Assembly (NCBI RefSeq): GCF_003263515.1
Contig: NZ_JYDE01000002.1
Coordinates: 234,585 to 298,584, forward strand
Source of the DNA: Rahnella inusitata
Lineage (GTDB): Bacteria; Pseudomonadota; Gammaproteobacteria; Enterobacterales; Enterobacteriaceae
Length of the DNA stretch: 64,000 nucleotides
Reading direction: 5' to 3'
This document shows positions 1 through 9,886 of the stretch, in pieces. The notes below the pieces were generated by a model. The model saw only the letters and a program-made list of their open reading frames with translations, was not told the origin of the DNA and made no database searches. A program made the position numbers and the translations under genes. Positions within the stretch are counted from its first letter, which is position 1. Every line of letters begins with the position of its first letter.

Positions 1-1503
1 CTTCTGACATTGCAGACGTATCGCGCCAAGCCGCTGTTCTTCTTCCGTGACCTGCGTCTGGATCTGTAGGAAATCGGCGTTTTGCTGCACCACCCGGCGA
101 TTCAGCGGAGGGTAAAGCTGTGCGAGCGAATATAGCTGCTGGCGCACTGGCCGAAGTTGTGTCAGTTCGGCTTGGCGTTTTTGCAAGGCCGTCAGCGGAT
201 GCTGATTTTCCAGCGTGGCCTGATGTTGTTGCTGCGCGGTGAGTGCATCGGTCAGGGCCGTATGCCGTGTCTGATGCTGACGACTTTGCTCCTCAAGCTT
301 CTGGCGTTCGGCGGTCAGCTGTTCCAGCGTGAGATTCTGTTCGCTGACTTGTTTTTGGACATCATTCACTGACTGCCGGGTGTCGTTTTGCGATTTCTGC
401 CACTGGGCGATGCTGTTATCCAGTGGCAGGATCTGTTCTTCAATCAGCGTCTGCTGCTGGCGCTGTTCTTCGGCCTGTTTCTGGCGCGCACTCTGCGCAA
501 GCTCTGCGGCCTGTTTCAGCGGCGTCATCTGCGCCAGTTGCTGTTCCTGCTGGTGAATCAGCTCTGCGGTCTGCTGTTGCAGGCTTAGCGTTTCCTGCTG
601 GCAGCGCTGGCGATCGTTCAGTCGTGAACGGAGTTTTTCCGCCGGTTCGCTGCGCGCCAGTTGCTGTAACTGCGGCGCAGCCTGCGCCATTTCCTGCTCC
701 GTCGCGGCCAGCTGTTGCACCGATTGCTGATGTTTTTGCTGCACCTGCTGCCACTGTTGCAGCCAGTTAAGATCCTGCTGACGCTGCTGCGCCTGCTGAC
801 TGAGGCTGATTTCCTGCGCGTTCAGTTCTTTAAGCTGCATTTCCAGCGCCAGACGCTGTTCTTCACTGAGCAGTTCGATACCGGCCATGCGCTGATGCAA
901 ACCGTCGAGCGCCACGCGCGCCTGTTTATGTTGTTCGAATACGCGCTCAGACAGCTGGCCGTAGATTTCCGTGCCGGTCAGTTCTTCCAGCAGTTCGGCG
1001 CGGTCGTTGGCGTCGGCATTGAGAAAGGCGGCGAACTGTCCCTGCGACAGCATCATCGACTTGGTGAAACGGCCAAAATCCAGGCCGGTCAGTTCTGCAA
1101 TAGCGTCGAGTTTATCGCGGACTTTATCCGCCAGAATTTTGCCGTCCGCCAGCAATGCCAGCTCGACTTTCGGCGCCTGTAAATTGCCGTCCGGCGAGTT
1201 CTTCGCCCGGCGCTGGCTCCAGAAGGCACGGTAGCCAATGCCTTTGACCTCGAACTCCACTTCGGCCAGCGATTCGGCGGTGTGGCGGGTCATCAGTTCA
1301 TTCTGGCTGGGTGTGACGTTGAGGCGCGGCGTCTGATGATACAGTGCGAGACAAATGGCATCGAGCAGGGTGGTTTTCCCCGCGCCGGTCGGGCCGGTGA
1401 TGGCGAATAATCCGTTGCTGGCAAAAGGCTCAGCGGTGAAGTCGATTTTCCATTCGCCTTGCAGCGAGTTTAGATTTTTTAAACGCAGGCTGAGAATTTT
1501 CAT
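1..1503 (-). CDS. sbcC: SbcC, ATPase subunit of the SbcCD nuclease (partial, N-terminal half)
   Basis: SbcC is the SMC-like ATPase that works with the SbcD nuclease on hairpins and blocked DNA ends during replication and repair. Reading the minus strand from ATG at 1503 gives an open frame to the window edge, 501 codons of a protein usually about 1050-1200 residues long. The N-terminus ([18 protein letters not shown]) and a Walker A loop GPTGAGKTT at residues 37-45 mark the ATPase head. From about residue 200 the chain is rich in Gln, Glu, Leu and Ala, as expected for the first arm of the long coiled coil. The start ATG overlaps the sbcD stop (ATGA), so the two are translationally coupled. 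The zinc hook and C-terminal ATPase half lie outside the window. Confidence 0.96.
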   Translation of the reverse strand, partial: MKILSLRLKNLNSLQGEWKIDFTAEPFASNGLFAITGPTGAGKTTLLDAICLALYHQTPRLNVTPSQNELMTRHTAESLAEVEFEVKGIGYRAFWSQRRAKNSPDGNLQAPKVELALLADGKILADKVRDKLDAIAELTGLDFGRFTKSMMLSQGQFAAFLNADANDRAELLEELTGTEIYGQLSERVFEQHKQARVALDGLHQRMAGIELLSEEQRLALEMQLKELNAQEISLSQQAQQRQQDLNWLQQWQQVQQKHQQSVQQLAATEQEMAQAAPQLQQLARSEPAEKLRSRLNDRQRCQQETLSLQQQTAELIHQQEQQLAQMTPLKQAAELAQSARQKQAEEQRQQQTLIEEQILPLDNSIAQWQKSQNDTRQSVNDVQKQVSEQNLTLEQLTAERQKLEEQSRQHQTRHTALTDALTAQQQHQATLENQHPLTALQKRQAELTQLRPVRQQLYSLAQLYPPLNRRVVQQNADFLQIQTQVTEEEQRLGAIRLQCQK

Positions 1504-2738
1504 TGTGCGGCGTGCCCTGCGTGATGGCCGCTGGTGACCTCATCGACCACCTGCGCGAACAGCGTGCGCATCCGCGCCTGACGCTGTTCGTCGGCGTCCG
1601 CTTCGAGCGACAGCCGCCGCTCGAAGACATCGCTCACGCTCAGCTCGCTGAGGGTTTCTTTTTCCTGTTGTTCAATGCTGTTAATGCGCTGTTCTTTACT
1701 GCGGCGCAGCAGCACGACTTCCACCGGCAGTTCGGCGGTCAGCGTCTGGATGCGCCGCTGAATGTCGCTGAGGTAATCCTGCGTCGCGACTTCAATATCC
1801 AGCCAGACCGGTTTTGTGGCATCGCCGTTGGTAAACTGCATCAGTTGTTTTCCTATTTCGGCCAGCGAGCCTTTGATCATCTGCATCGGCTGAAATACCG
1901 GAATTTCCAGCGTGTCGATGCTGTTAAGCGTTGCACCCGTAAAATCGAGCAAAAACACGCTTTTGGCTTTGCCGAGTTCATCAAAACTCAGCGCAATCGG
2001 CGAGCCGCTGTAGCGGATGTGGTGGGTTTTCGCCACGCACTGGGCGCGGTGAATATGCCCGAGTGCAACGTAATCGACCGGCGGAAAGGCCTGTGCCGGA
2101 AAGGCGTCGAGGGTGCCTATATAAATGTCACGTACCGAATCCGAGGTGCTGACGCCGACGGTGGTCAGATGGCCGGTGGCGATGATGGGCAGCGGAACGG
2201 CGAGCTGGTCGCGCTTCGCCTGTGCCGCTTTATATAAAGCGTCATAATGGGCGGCGATGGCTTCTTGCAATGCCAGCTGCTTGTCGCTGCCGGACTGACC
2301 AGCCTGACTGGCTATCAAATCGCGCGGGCGTAAGAACGGGATCGCACACAGCACTGCGCCGGGCGAGCCATCCCGATGATTTAATTCCAGAACCTGCTCA
2401 GACAAGTCTTCACCGACGGTAGCGATCACGCGGGTATTGAGGCAGGAAAGCAGTTCCTTAGATTCATTGAGCGTGGCGACAGAGTCGTGGTTGCCGGCCA
2501 GCACTACCAGCTGGCAGCCGGTGTGTTGTAATTCCACCACGAAGCGGTTATACAGTTCCCGCGCATAGCTCGGTGGCGAGCCGGTATCGAAAATATCACC
2601 CGCCACAATCACGGCATCTGCCTGATGAATTTCCACCTGTTCCGTCAGCCAGCGCAGAAAAGCCTGATGCTCGGCGGCGCGGCTTTTGGTAAAGAAATAC
2701 TGGCCAAGGTGCCAGTCTGAAGTGTGGATCAGGCGCAT
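1500..2738 (-). CDS. sbcD: SbcD, nuclease subunit of SbcCD (Mre11 family)
   Basis: SbcD is the metal-dependent double-strand exonuclease and endonuclease partner of SbcC. The 412-residue product is close to the usual 400. Metallophosphoesterase motifs are visible: DWHLG (D8, H10), VAGDIFD (D48) and GNHD (N83, H84). The frame extends eight codons further upstream, but ATG at 2738 gives the family N-terminus [12 protein letters not shown], so that start was chosen. The stop overlaps the sbcC start by four bases. The gene is divergent from phoB across about 217 bp, the same arrangement as in E. coli. Confidence 0.97.
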   Translation of the reverse strand: MRLIHTSDWHLGQYFFTKSRAAEHQAFLRWLTEQVEIHQADAVIVAGDIFDTGSPPSYARELYNRFVVELQHTGCQLVVLAGNHDSVATLNESKELLSCLNTRVIATVGEDLSEQVLELNHRDGSPGAVLCAIPFLRPRDLIASQAGQSGSDKQLALQEAIAAHYDALYKAAQAKRDQLAVPLPIIATGHLTTVGVSTSDSVRDIYIGTLDAFPAQAFPPVDYVALGHIHRAQCVAKTHHIRYSGSPIALSFDELGKAKSVFLLDFTGATLNSIDTLEIPVFQPMQMIKGSLAEIGKQLMQFTNGDATKPVWLDIEVATQDYLSDIQRRIQTLTAELPVEVVLLRRSKEQRINSIEQQEKETLSELSVSDVFERRLSLEADADEQRQARMRTLFAQVVDEVTSGHHAGHAAQ

Positions 2739-2872
2739 GAAACTCCCGGTGATTCGCTGCACGGTAACAATGGCGCAAAGTATAAACGCCGTCGGGGGAC
2801 GATGTCCCCAGAAAAATCAGGCGCATTTCAGCGAGATGGCTGTCAAAGTGCGCTGTAATAGACCATCCTTTC

Positions 2873-2906
2873 TATTCATAAATCTGTCACAAAACTGACG
2901 CATAAT
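2873..2906 (+). promoter_or_regulatory. Pho box and -10 of phoB
   Basis: Three 7-bp units spaced by four AT bases are visible: TATTCAT (2873-2879), CTGTCAC (2884-2890) and CTGACGC (2895-2901). The middle unit closely matches the PhoB repeat CTGTCAT and the 11-bp period is exact. A -10-like CATAAT follows at 2901-2906. PhoB is known to activate its own operon through such a site, so phosphate-starvation autoregulation of phoBR is expected. Confidence 0.85.
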
Positions 2907-2955
2907 GGCGCCCGCAATCAAATAAAAGATCGCTAACCTATTGGCAGGACCTACG

Positions 2956-3645
2956 ATGGCTAGACGTATATTGGTGGTTGAAGACGAAGCTCCAATCCGT
3001 GAAATGGTGTGTTTTGTACTGGAACAAAATGGCTATCAGGCAGTAGAAGCTGAAGATTTTGATTCCGCGATTGGCCAACTGGTCGAGCCTTATCCTGAGC
3101 TTATCCTGCTTGACTGGATGTTACCGGGCGGTTCCGGGATCCAGTTTATTAAGCATCTAAAACGTGAAGCCCTGACCCGCGAAATTCCGGTGATGATGCT
3201 GACCGCACGCGGTGAAGAAGAAGACCGGGTGCGTGGCCTCGAAGTGGGTGCCGATGATTACATCACTAAACCGTTCTCTCCCAAAGAACTGGTTGCCCGT
3301 ATAAAAGCTGTGATGCGCCGTATTTCGCCGATGGCGGTGGAAGAGGTGATCGACATGCAGGGTCTGACACTTGATCCTTCCTCCCACCGGGTGATGGCCA
3401 ATGAGCAGGCGCTCGACATGGGGCCGACCGAATTCAAATTACTGCACTTCTTTATGACCCACTCGGAACGTGTTTACAGCCGCGAGCAGTTGCTGAATAA
3501 CGTCTGGGGCACTAACGTTTATGTGGAAGATCGAACCGTGGACGTGCATATTCGTCGTTTACGCAAAGCGCTGGAAACCAGTGGACATGACAGAATGATC
3601 CAGACTGTCCGTGGCACGGGATATCGTTTCTCAACGCGTTATTAG
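2956..3645 (+). CDS. phoB: PhoB, phosphate-regulon response regulator
   Basis: PhoB is an OmpR-family regulator that, when phosphorylated by PhoR, binds Pho boxes and activates phosphate-uptake genes. The protein is 229 residues, the family length. The receiver domain (1-120) has the acidic pair near D9-E11, the phospho-acceptor Asp at 53 in LLDWMLPGG, and Lys at 105 in TKPFSPKEL. The winged-helix effector domain follows (about 130-229), ending in [11 protein letters not shown]. An in-frame TTG lies five codons upstream, but ATG 2956 gives the conserved [14 protein letters not shown] start. phoR follows after 21 bp. Confidence 0.98.
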   Translation: MARRILVVEDEAPIREMVCFVLEQNGYQAVEAEDFDSAIGQLVEPYPELILLDWMLPGGSGIQFIKHLKREALTREIPVMMLTARGEEEDRVRGLEVGADDYITKPFSPKELVARIKAVMRRISPMAVEEVIDMQGLTLDPSSHRVMANEQALDMGPTEFKLLHFFMTHSERVYSREQLLNNVWGTNVYVEDRTVDVHIRRLRKALETSGHDRMIQTVRGTGYRFSTRY

Positions 3646-3666
3646 TCCCCACAGCGGAGAATCTGT

Positions 3667-4986
3667 GTGTTAGAACGTTTGTCATGGAAACGGCTGGCCG
3701 GCGAATTTTTTCTGTTTTGCCTGCCAGCGATCATTCTCGGTATTTTTGTCGGCCATTTTGGCTGGCTTCTCTTTGCGTCGCTGCTGGCGGCGCTGGGCTG
3801 GAACTATTATAACCAGCTTAAACTCTCACACTGGCTGTGGCTTGACCGCAGCATCACCCCGCCAAATGGTCGCTGGAGCTGGGAGCCGTTGTTCTACGGG
3901 CTGAACCAGATGCAGATGCGCAACCGGCGTCGCCGCCGTGAATTAGGGCAACTCATTAAACGTTTTCGCAGCGGTGCAGAATCCTTGCCGGATGCGGTGG
4001 TGCTGACCACCGAAGAGGGCAATATTTTCTGGTGCAACGGTCTGGCCCAGGAACTGCTTGGCTTCCGCTGGCCGGAAGATAACGGGCAACACATCTTCAA
4101 CCTGCTGCGCTATCCGGAATTTCGCGTCTGGATCCAGGCGCGTGATTTTAGCCGCGCCCTAAATCTCCAGCTCAATAATGAACATTACGTCGAATTTCGC
4201 GTGATGCCTTATTCCGAGGGGCAGTTACTGATGGTGGCGCGTGACGTCACGCAAATGCGCCAGCTGGAAGGTGCGCGACGTAACTTCTTCGCCAACGTCA
4301 GCCATGAACTTCGCACCCCGCTGACCGTTTTGCAGGGCTATCTGGAAATGATGGAAGACGCCAAGCTGGAAGAGCCGTTTCGCACTAAGGCGCTCGATAC
4401 CATGCAAGAGCAAACGCGACGCATGGACGGGCTGGTCAAGCAGCTCCTGACGCTGTCAAAAATCGAAGCCTCCGCCAATATGGATTTGCACGAAAAAGTC
4501 GATATTCCGGTGATGCTCGGAATGCTGGAGCGCGAAGTACAGACGCTGAGCGGCGGTCAGCACGAAGTGGTGTTCCGCGTAAACGACAAGCTGAAGGTCT
4601 TCGGCAATGAGGATCAGCTACGCAGTGCGGTGTCGAATCTGGTGTATAACGCGGTGAACCATACGCCGCCGGGCACCAGAATAGAGGTCAGCTGGCAGCA
4701 AACGCCGCAGGGTGCGCAGTTCCAGATTAGCGATAATGGGCCGGGGATTGCGCCTCAGCACTTGCCGCGCCTGACCGAACGGTTTTATCGCGTCGACAAA
4801 GCCCGTTCCCGTCAGACCGGCGGCAGCGGTCTGGGGCTGGCGATCGTCAAACATGCGCTCAGCCACCACAACGCCCGGCTTGAGGTGATGAGCGAAGTCG
4901 GCGTCGGCACGCGCTTTATGTTTACGCTGGCACCGAGACTGATTGTTCCTTCCGATAACACCTCTAAAATTTCAGTGAAACCGTAA
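3667..4986 (+). CDS. phoR: PhoR, phosphate-regulon sensor histidine kinase
   Basis: PhoR is the inner-membrane kinase/phosphatase of PhoB and responds to the Pst transporter and PhoU. The 439 residues comprise two hydrophobic segments (about 11-48), a PAS domain (about 95-195), a dimerisation domain with H213 in [11 protein letters not shown], and an ATPase domain with the N box ([12 protein letters not shown]), DNGPGIAP and [13 protein letters not shown]. The start is GTG at 3667, matching [10 protein letters not shown] of the family. It forms an operon with phoB and ends at a strong hairpin terminator. Confidence 0.97.
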   Translation: MLERLSWKRLAGEFFLFCLPAIILGIFVGHFGWLLFASLLAALGWNYYNQLKLSHWLWLDRSITPPNGRWSWEPLFYGLNQMQMRNRRRRRELGQLIKRFRSGAESLPDAVVLTTEEGNIFWCNGLAQELLGFRWPEDNGQHIFNLLRYPEFRVWIQARDFSRALNLQLNNEHYVEFRVMPYSEGQLLMVARDVTQMRQLEGARRNFFANVSHELRTPLTVLQGYLEMMEDAKLEEPFRTKALDTMQEQTRRMDGLVKQLLTLSKIEASANMDLHEKVDIPVMLGMLEREVQTLSGGQHEVVFRVNDKLKVFGNEDQLRSAVSNLVYNAVNHTPPGTRIEVSWQQTPQGAQFQISDNGPGIAPQHLPRLTERFYRVDKARSRQTGGSGLGLAIVKHALSHHNARLEVMSEVGVGTRFMFTLAPRLIVPSDNTSKISVKP

Positions 4987-5003
4987 TTTGCTGTTTTCTA
5001 TTG

Positions 5004-5035
5004 AGCCCGTCATTTCTACATGACGGGCTTTTTTG
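5004..5035 (+). terminator. Rho-independent terminator after phoR
   Basis: A perfect 9-bp stem AGCCCGTCA / TGACGGGCT with an 8-base loop is followed by six T residues, 17 bp after the phoR stop. Confidence 0.9.
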
Positions 5036-5147
5036 CTTGCTGCTTCATGAACTCTCTGCATTTGATCATGAATTTATTTCACCTCCCATGAAAATTCCTC
5101 TGTTGTCGGTGAGTAACCGTCATGACAGTATGGCCTTAAAGCCATTT

Positions 5148-5163
5148 AGACATCTAGAAGTCC
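5148..5163 (+). promoter_or_regulatory. Tandem MetJ operator (met boxes) upstream of the MetE-core gene
   Basis: Two adjoining 8-mers, AGACATCT (5148-5155) and AGAAGTCC (5156-5163), match the MetJ consensus AGACGTCT at 7/8 and 6/8 positions. A weaker third unit (5/8) precedes them at 5140-5147. MetJ binds such tandem boxes cooperatively with S-adenosylmethionine. The array lies 80-95 bp before the start of the gene at 5243, which predicts repression when methionine is plentiful. Confidence 0.7.
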
Positions 5164-5242
5164 AAATGTAACGCGGCGTAATTATTCAGCTTGTAAATCA
5201 TTTGCATTTCGTCTGAGACGGGGTGCCATTAAGGAGTCTTTC

Positions 5243-6346
5243 ATGCAACGTACAACCCCTCCGTTCCGTGCTGACGTGGTCGGCAGTTTCCTTCGCCCGG
5301 CGGCTATCAAAGAAGCCCGTAAGCAGTTTCAGGCCGGTGAGATTGATGCCGGGCAACTGCGCGCCGTTGAAGATACCGAAATCCGCCGCGTGGTGGATTT
5401 ACAACGCGAAGCCGGTCTGCAGGTGGTCACTGACGGTGAATTCCGCCGCGCGTGGTGGCACTTCGATTTTTTCGAAGGGCTGAACGGTGTGGAAGGTTAC
5501 GACGCAGTCCAGGGGATTCAGTTCAACGGCGTACAGACCAAAGCGCGCAGCATTAAAGTCACAGGCAAACTCGGCTTTGGTTCACATCCGATGCTGGAAG
5601 ATTTTCGTTTTCTGAAAAGCATCTGCGGCAGCGCAGTGCCCAAAATGACCATTCCAAGCCCGAGCGTAATGCATTTCCGCGGTGGCCGTAACGCCATCAG
5701 CAAAGAGGTGTATCCGGATCTGAAAGTCTATTTCGACGATTTGGCACAGGTTTACCGCGACGCGATTAAAGCGTTTTACGACGCCGGTTGCCGTTATCTG
5801 CAACTCGACGATACCGTCTGGGCGTATCTGTGCTCGGAAGATCAGAAGCAGCAAATCCGCGAGCGTGGCGATTCTCCTGAAGAGTTAGCGCGTACTTACG
5901 CTGACGTGCTGAACAAAGCCATTGCCGGTAAACCGGACGATCTGGTGATTGGTTTGCACGTGTGTCGCGGTAACTTCCGCTCGACCTGGATTTCAGAAGG
6001 TGGCTACGAGCCGGTGGCTGAGATCCTGTTTGGCGGTGTAAATATCGATGCCTTCTTTCTTGAGTATGACAATGAGCGTTCCGGTGGTTTCGAACCGCTG
6101 CGCTTTATCAAAAAAGGTCATCAGCAGGCGGTTCTGGGGTTAATCACCACTAAGTCCGGCGAACTGGAACTGGCCAAAACCGTCGAAACGCGTCTGGCGG
6201 AAGCGGCGCAATATCTGGATATCAATCAGATTTGCCTCAGCCCGCAGTGTGGTTTTGCCTCGACGGAAGAGGGCAACAGCCTCACTGAAGTGCAGCAGTG
6301 GGAAAAACTGAAACTGGTGGTGGATATCGCTGCCCGCGTCTGGTAA
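5243..6346 (+). CDS. Cobalamin-independent methionine synthase-like protein (MetE catalytic-core family, YxjG-like)
   Basis: The 367-residue protein resembles the C-terminal catalytic domain of MetE without the N-terminal folate-binding half, like the short YxjG/YxjH proteins. The four MetE zinc/thiolate ligands can be placed: H239 and C241 in GLHVCRGNF, E274 in FFLEYD and C336 in SPQCGF. It therefore probably transfers a methyl group to homocysteine or a related thiol. The methyl donor is unknown, because triglutamyl-methyltetrahydrofolate normally needs the missing half. A good AAGGAG precedes the ATG by six bases. It sits alone between phoR and brnQ, where E. coli has no gene, behind a MetJ-type operator. 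A different methyltransferase role cannot be excluded. Confidence 0.85.
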   Translation: MQRTTPPFRADVVGSFLRPAAIKEARKQFQAGEIDAGQLRAVEDTEIRRVVDLQREAGLQVVTDGEFRRAWWHFDFFEGLNGVEGYDAVQGIQFNGVQTKARSIKVTGKLGFGSHPMLEDFRFLKSICGSAVPKMTIPSPSVMHFRGGRNAISKEVYPDLKVYFDDLAQVYRDAIKAFYDAGCRYLQLDDTVWAYLCSEDQKQQIRERGDSPEELARTYADVLNKAIAGKPDDLVIGLHVCRGNFRSTWISEGGYEPVAEILFGGVNIDAFFLEYDNERSGGFEPLRFIKKGHQQAVLGLITTKSGELELAKTVETRLAEAAQYLDINQICLSPQCGFASTEEGNSLTEVQQWEKLKLVVDIAARVW

Positions 6347-6913
6347 TACGGCAGATTGGTTGTTTTGTGACCTCACAAATATGCTGGATATTGTGCGTGT
6401 AATCGCCTCTTAATGGTGATTTCACGCACTTTTTGCCATTAAGGAGCATATCTTGTGCTTACTTCGCTTAAAAATCATACATATCATATTGCGTGTTTGA
6501 TGCCGTATTTAGTGATAAAGGCTGCTTTAGAGTATTAATCTGGTTGAACGCTCTGCTTTTTGGATCTCGGCTTGCCTTTCTGCGCTATAAACGTTTACCT
6601 TAGCCCCCGCTGTCGCTCGATACTCCCTGCATATGCCCGTCATATTTCACGTTGCAGATGCGTTGGCCACGCTCGTTAACCCGAATCCCTTACTCAGGTA
6701 AGCTCATCGGGATTTCCTCGCTTGCCGCCTTCCCGCACCATGAAATATTTAGGGATAACAACATAATCATCTGCATATCATCAGGCGTTTTAAGCACACT
6801 TCGATCTTACAGTGGTGCTCTCTGGTCTTTTACACCATTCATCCTTTTGACGAAGCTGCACGGCGACAGCAACGGTCACTTTATTCATTTGAACAGGCAA
6901 CACGACACCAATC
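6347..6913. other. 567-bp non-coding stretch between the MetE-core gene and brnQ
   Basis: No full-length gene is seen. The stretch holds a second copy of a 13-bp ribosome-binding-site block (6434-6446), a possible 27-codon ORF (6455-6538), a degenerate hairpin repeat (about 6631-6758), and the 155-bp brnQ upstream region. No clear terminator follows the MetE-core gene. The stretch is more AT-rich and less ordered than its surroundings. Confidence 0.6.
6631..6758. repeat. Degenerate palindromic intergenic repeat (Yersinia/Serratia-type)
   Basis: The outer ends are imperfect inverted copies: TATGCCCGTCATATTTCA near 6632-6649 and TGAAATATTTAGGGATA near 6741-6757. Inside, CCCGAATCCC (about 6680) pairs imperfectly with the CATCGGGATTT segment (about 6706). 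The wording of the element recalls roughly 130-170 bp palindromic repeats common in Serratia and Yersinia intergenic DNA. This assignment is from memory of their general sequence, not from a search. It encodes no protein. Confidence 0.5.
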
Positions 6914-8233
6914 ATGAGTACTCGTTTAACAAATAAAGATATTCTGGCGCTGGGTTTCATGACCTTCGCTTTATTCGTCGGGGCGGGGAACATTATTTTC
7001 CCGCCGATGGTTGGCCTGCAGGCCGGTCCTGAAGTCTGGTGGGCAGCTGCCGGGTTTATGATAACCGCGGTAGGTCTCCCGGTGATGACCGTGATTGCGC
7101 TGGCGCGCGTCGGTGGCGGTGTCGATGCCCTGAGTACGCCGATTGGACGTGGTGCCGGTATTCTGCTGGCGACCGTCTGTTATCTGGCTGTGGGCCCGCT
7201 GTTCGCCACGCCACGTACCGCAACCGTCTCTTTTGAAGTGGGTATCGCACCGATGACCGGTGACGGCCCGCTTCCTTTGCTGATTTACAGCGTGATCTAC
7301 TTCGCGCTGGTGATCGGCATTTCACTCTATCCGGGCCGCCTGCTTGATACCGTCGGGCATTTCCTCGCGCCGCTGAAAATGGTCGCGCTGGCTGCACTGG
7401 GCGTTGCCGCGCTGCTGTGGCCTGCCGGTCAGACCATGCCTGCGGTGGATGCTTACCAGACCGTTCCGTTCTCCAGCGGTTTCGTTAATGGCTATCTGAC
7501 AATGGATACGCTGGGCGCGCTGGTCTTCGGCATTGTTATTGTTAATGCTGCCCGTTCGCGCGGTGTGACTGATGCCAAACTGCTGACCCGTTACACTATT
7601 TTGGCCGGTCTGATTGCTGGCTTAGGTCTGGTGCTGGTCTATCTGAGCCTGTTCAAACTCGGGGAAAACAGTGCTTCACTGGTGCCTGGCGCAACCAATG
7701 GCGCAGTTATCTTGCATGCCTATGTGGCACATACCTTCGGTGGCGTCGGTAGCTTCTTCCTCGGTGCGCTGATCTTCATCGCCTGTATGGTGACGGCGGT
7801 TGGCCTGACCTGCGCCTGTGCGGAGTTCTTTGCTCAGTACCTGCCGCTGTCGTATAAGTCATTGGTATTTATTCTGGGTCTGTTCTCTATGCTGGTGTCT
7901 AATCTCGGCCTGAGCCATCTGATCCAGATTTCCATTCCGGTGCTGACGGCCATCTATCCGCCATGTATCGCACTGGTGGTGTTGAGCTTCACCCTGCGCT
8001 GGTGGAATAATACGACGCGCATCGTGGCGCCGGTTATGCTGGTCAGCCTGGTGTTCGGTATTGTCGACGGCATCAAAGCCTCTGCGTTTGCTGATATCAT
8101 GCCTGTCTGGGCCGGAAAACTGCCGCTGGCAGCACAGGGTCTTGCCTGGTTACCGCCTTCAGTATTAATGCTGGTGCTGGTCGGTATTTATGACAAAATC
8201 AGTGGTCCGCGCAGCGTTACCGCGCACCAATAA
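6914..8233 (+). CDS. brnQ: BrnQ, branched-chain amino acid:cation symporter
   Basis: BrnQ imports leucine, isoleucine and valine across the inner membrane, driven by a cation gradient (LIVCS family). The 439-residue protein has the family length. It opens with [21 protein letters not shown], with about twelve hydrophobic segments and conserved blocks [15 protein letters not shown] (about residues 96-110), [14 protein letters not shown] and [19 protein letters not shown] 6914 follows a poor Shine-Dalgarno. The gene lies upstream of proY as in E. coli, but is separated from phoR by the MetE-core gene and has its own terminator. Confidence 0.96.
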   Translation: MSTRLTNKDILALGFMTFALFVGAGNIIFPPMVGLQAGPEVWWAAAGFMITAVGLPVMTVIALARVGGGVDALSTPIGRGAGILLATVCYLAVGPLFATPRTATVSFEVGIAPMTGDGPLPLLIYSVIYFALVIGISLYPGRLLDTVGHFLAPLKMVALAALGVAALLWPAGQTMPAVDAYQTVPFSSGFVNGYLTMDTLGALVFGIVIVNAARSRGVTDAKLLTRYTILAGLIAGLGLVLVYLSLFKLGENSASLVPGATNGAVILHAYVAHTFGGVGSFFLGALIFIACMVTAVGLTCACAEFFAQYLPLSYKSLVFILGLFSMLVSNLGLSHLIQISIPVLTAIYPPCIALVVLSFTLRWWNNTTRIVAPVMLVSLVFGIVDGIKASAFADIMPVWAGKLPLAAQGLAWLPPSVLMLVLVGIYDKISGPRSVTAHQ

Positions 8234-8282
8234 TTATCGGCAGAATATTCGAACGTAGTTGAATGAATGTTTCGCCAATCAG

Positions 8283-8309
8283 GCCACGGAAACCTTTCCG
8301 TGGCTTTTT
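8283..8309 (+). terminator. Rho-independent terminator after brnQ
   Basis: GCCACGGAAA (8283-8292) pairs with TTTCCGTGGC (8295-8304), in practice an 8-bp stem with a small loop, followed by a T run. Confidence 0.85.
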
Positions 8310-8380
8310 CATTGGCAGGACGCAGTGTTTTTTAGAATTCGCATTTTTGATTTTCAAAATACAGAAACGGGTTAGGGTCA

Positions 8381-9799
8381 ATGCAACAATCAGCTGAACA
8401 ACCAACCGCGCAGCCAGAAGCGCCGGGCACGAAGCTAAAACGTGGTCTGACAACGCGTCATATTCGCTTTATGGCATTGGGATCGGCCATAGGAACCGGG
8501 CTGTTTTACGGATCGGCGGATGCGATCAAACTGGCGGGGCCAAGCGTGCTGCTGGCCTATCTGGTCGGCGGCATTATCGCCTTTATCATCATGCGCGCCC
8601 TTGGCGAGATGTCTGTTAACAATCCGCAGAGTGGCTCTTTCTCACGCTATGCGCAGGATTATCTTGGGCCAATGGCGGGTTACATCACCGGCTGGACCTA
8701 TTGTTTTGAAATCCTGATCGTTGCCATCGCGGACGTCACGGCGTTCGGCATTTATATGGGCGTCTGGTTCCCGGACGTGCCGCAGTGGACGTGGGTGCTG
8801 AGCGTGGTGCTGATTATCGGCGCCATCAATCTGGTCAGCGTGAAGGTGTTCGGCGAGCTGGAATTTTGGTTCTCCTTCTTCAAAGTGCTGACGATCATCA
8901 TCATGATTGTGGCGGGCTTCGGCATTATTATTTGGGGCATCGGTAACGGCGGGCAGGCGACGGGTATTCATAATCTGTGGAGCCACGGCGGCTTCTTTAG
9001 TCAGGGCATCATGGGCACCATTTTGTCTTTACAGCTGGTCATGTTTGCCTACGGCGGGATTGAAATCATCGGTATTACTGCCGGTGAAGCTGAAGACCCG
9101 AAGAAGTCTATTCCGAAAGCCATTAACTCCGTGCCGCTGCGTATTCTGGTGTTTTATGTGGGCACACTGTTTGTCATTATGTCCATTTTCCCATGGAATC
9201 AGATAGGTACGCAGGGCAGCCCGTTCGTGCTGACGTTCCAGCATATGGGGATCACCGCAGCGGCAGGTATTCTGAACTTTGTAGTGATCACCGCGTCACT
9301 GTCGGCGATTAACAGCGATGTGTTTGGCGTGGGCCGTATGCTGCACGGAATGGCAGAGCAGGGGCAGGCACCGAAAATATTCAGCAAGGTGTCGCGTCTG
9401 GGCACGCCATGGGTCACGGTGCTGGTGATGATGGGGGCGCTGCTGATTGCGGTTTACCTCAACTTCATCATGCCTTCCAGCGTATTCCTGGTGATTGCGT
9501 CTCTGGCGACCTTCGCGACTGTTTGGGTGTGGATTATGATCCTGTTCTCCCAGATAGGTTTTCGTCGCAAGTTGAATAAACAACAGGTTAAAGAGCTCGA
9601 GTTCCCGTTGCGTGGCGGCGTCTACACTTCGGTATTCGGCATCATCTTCCTGGTGTTTATCATCGGCCTGATCGGTTACTTCCCGGATACCCGCGTGTCA
9701 CTTTACGTCGGCATGGTTTGGGTTGTGGCGCTGCTGATAGGTTATGCGTTCAAGTTGCGTAACGACCGTAAGAAGCAGGCGTTGTCGCTCAGTAAGTAA
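8381..9799 (+). CDS. proY: ProY, amino acid permease of the APC family (proline-specific type)
   Basis: This is an inner-membrane amino acid permease, 472 residues, slightly longer than the usual 457 because of a Gln/Pro/Glu-rich N-terminal extension (1-18). Family motifs are clear: [25 protein letters not shown] (about 21-45), the [20 protein letters not shown] block, and [18 protein letters not shown]. About twelve membrane segments are present. ProY is a weakly expressed proline carrier in Salmonella and E. coli; substrate specificity here is inferred from homology. In E. coli malZ follows, but here ggt lies convergently downstream. Confidence 0.93.
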   Translation: MQQSAEQPTAQPEAPGTKLKRGLTTRHIRFMALGSAIGTGLFYGSADAIKLAGPSVLLAYLVGGIIAFIIMRALGEMSVNNPQSGSFSRYAQDYLGPMAGYITGWTYCFEILIVAIADVTAFGIYMGVWFPDVPQWTWVLSVVLIIGAINLVSVKVFGELEFWFSFFKVLTIIIMIVAGFGIIIWGIGNGGQATGIHNLWSHGGFFSQGIMGTILSLQLVMFAYGGIEIIGITAGEAEDPKKSIPKAINSVPLRILVFYVGTLFVIMSIFPWNQIGTQGSPFVLTFQHMGITAAAGILNFVVITASLSAINSDVFGVGRMLHGMAEQGQAPKIFSKVSRLGTPWVTVLVMMGALLIAVYLNFIMPSSVFLVIASLATFATVWVWIMILFSQIGFRRKLNKQQVKELEFPLRGGVYTSVFGIIFLVFIIGLIGYFPDTRVSLYVGMVWVVALLIGYAFKLRNDRKKQALSLSK

Positions 9800-9830
9800 C
9801 GCGTAAGCAAGTGCTTACCTTCGGATAAAG

Positions 9831-9868
9831 AAAAACCCCCGATATCTTCGCGACATCGGGGGTTTTTT
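9831..9868. terminator. Bidirectional terminator between proY and ggt
   Basis: CCCCCGAT (9836-9843) pairs with ATCGGGGG (9855-9862). An A run (9831-9835) and a T run (9863-9868) flank the stem, so it can stop transcription of both convergent genes. Confidence 0.9.
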
Positions 9869-9886
9869 ATTTCCTGCCGCTGAAGG

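Noticed and set aside
440..770. Long Ala/Arg-rich frames on both strands (423-770 and 440-754)
   Set aside because: They lie inside sbcC, whose reading frame is clear; the composition is that of a shadow frame in the Gln/Leu-rich coiled coil.
1503..2237. 244-codon plus-strand frame
   Set aside because: It is antisense to sbcD, which has all its catalytic motifs; no Shine-Dalgarno or conserved features were seen.
5035..5242. SAM riboswitch before the MetE-core gene
   Set aside because: No S-box or other SAM aptamer features; the tandem met boxes explain methionine control better.
6631..6758. Insertion sequence remnant
   Set aside because: There is no transposase coding potential and no clear target-site duplication; a short non-coding palindromic repeat fits better.
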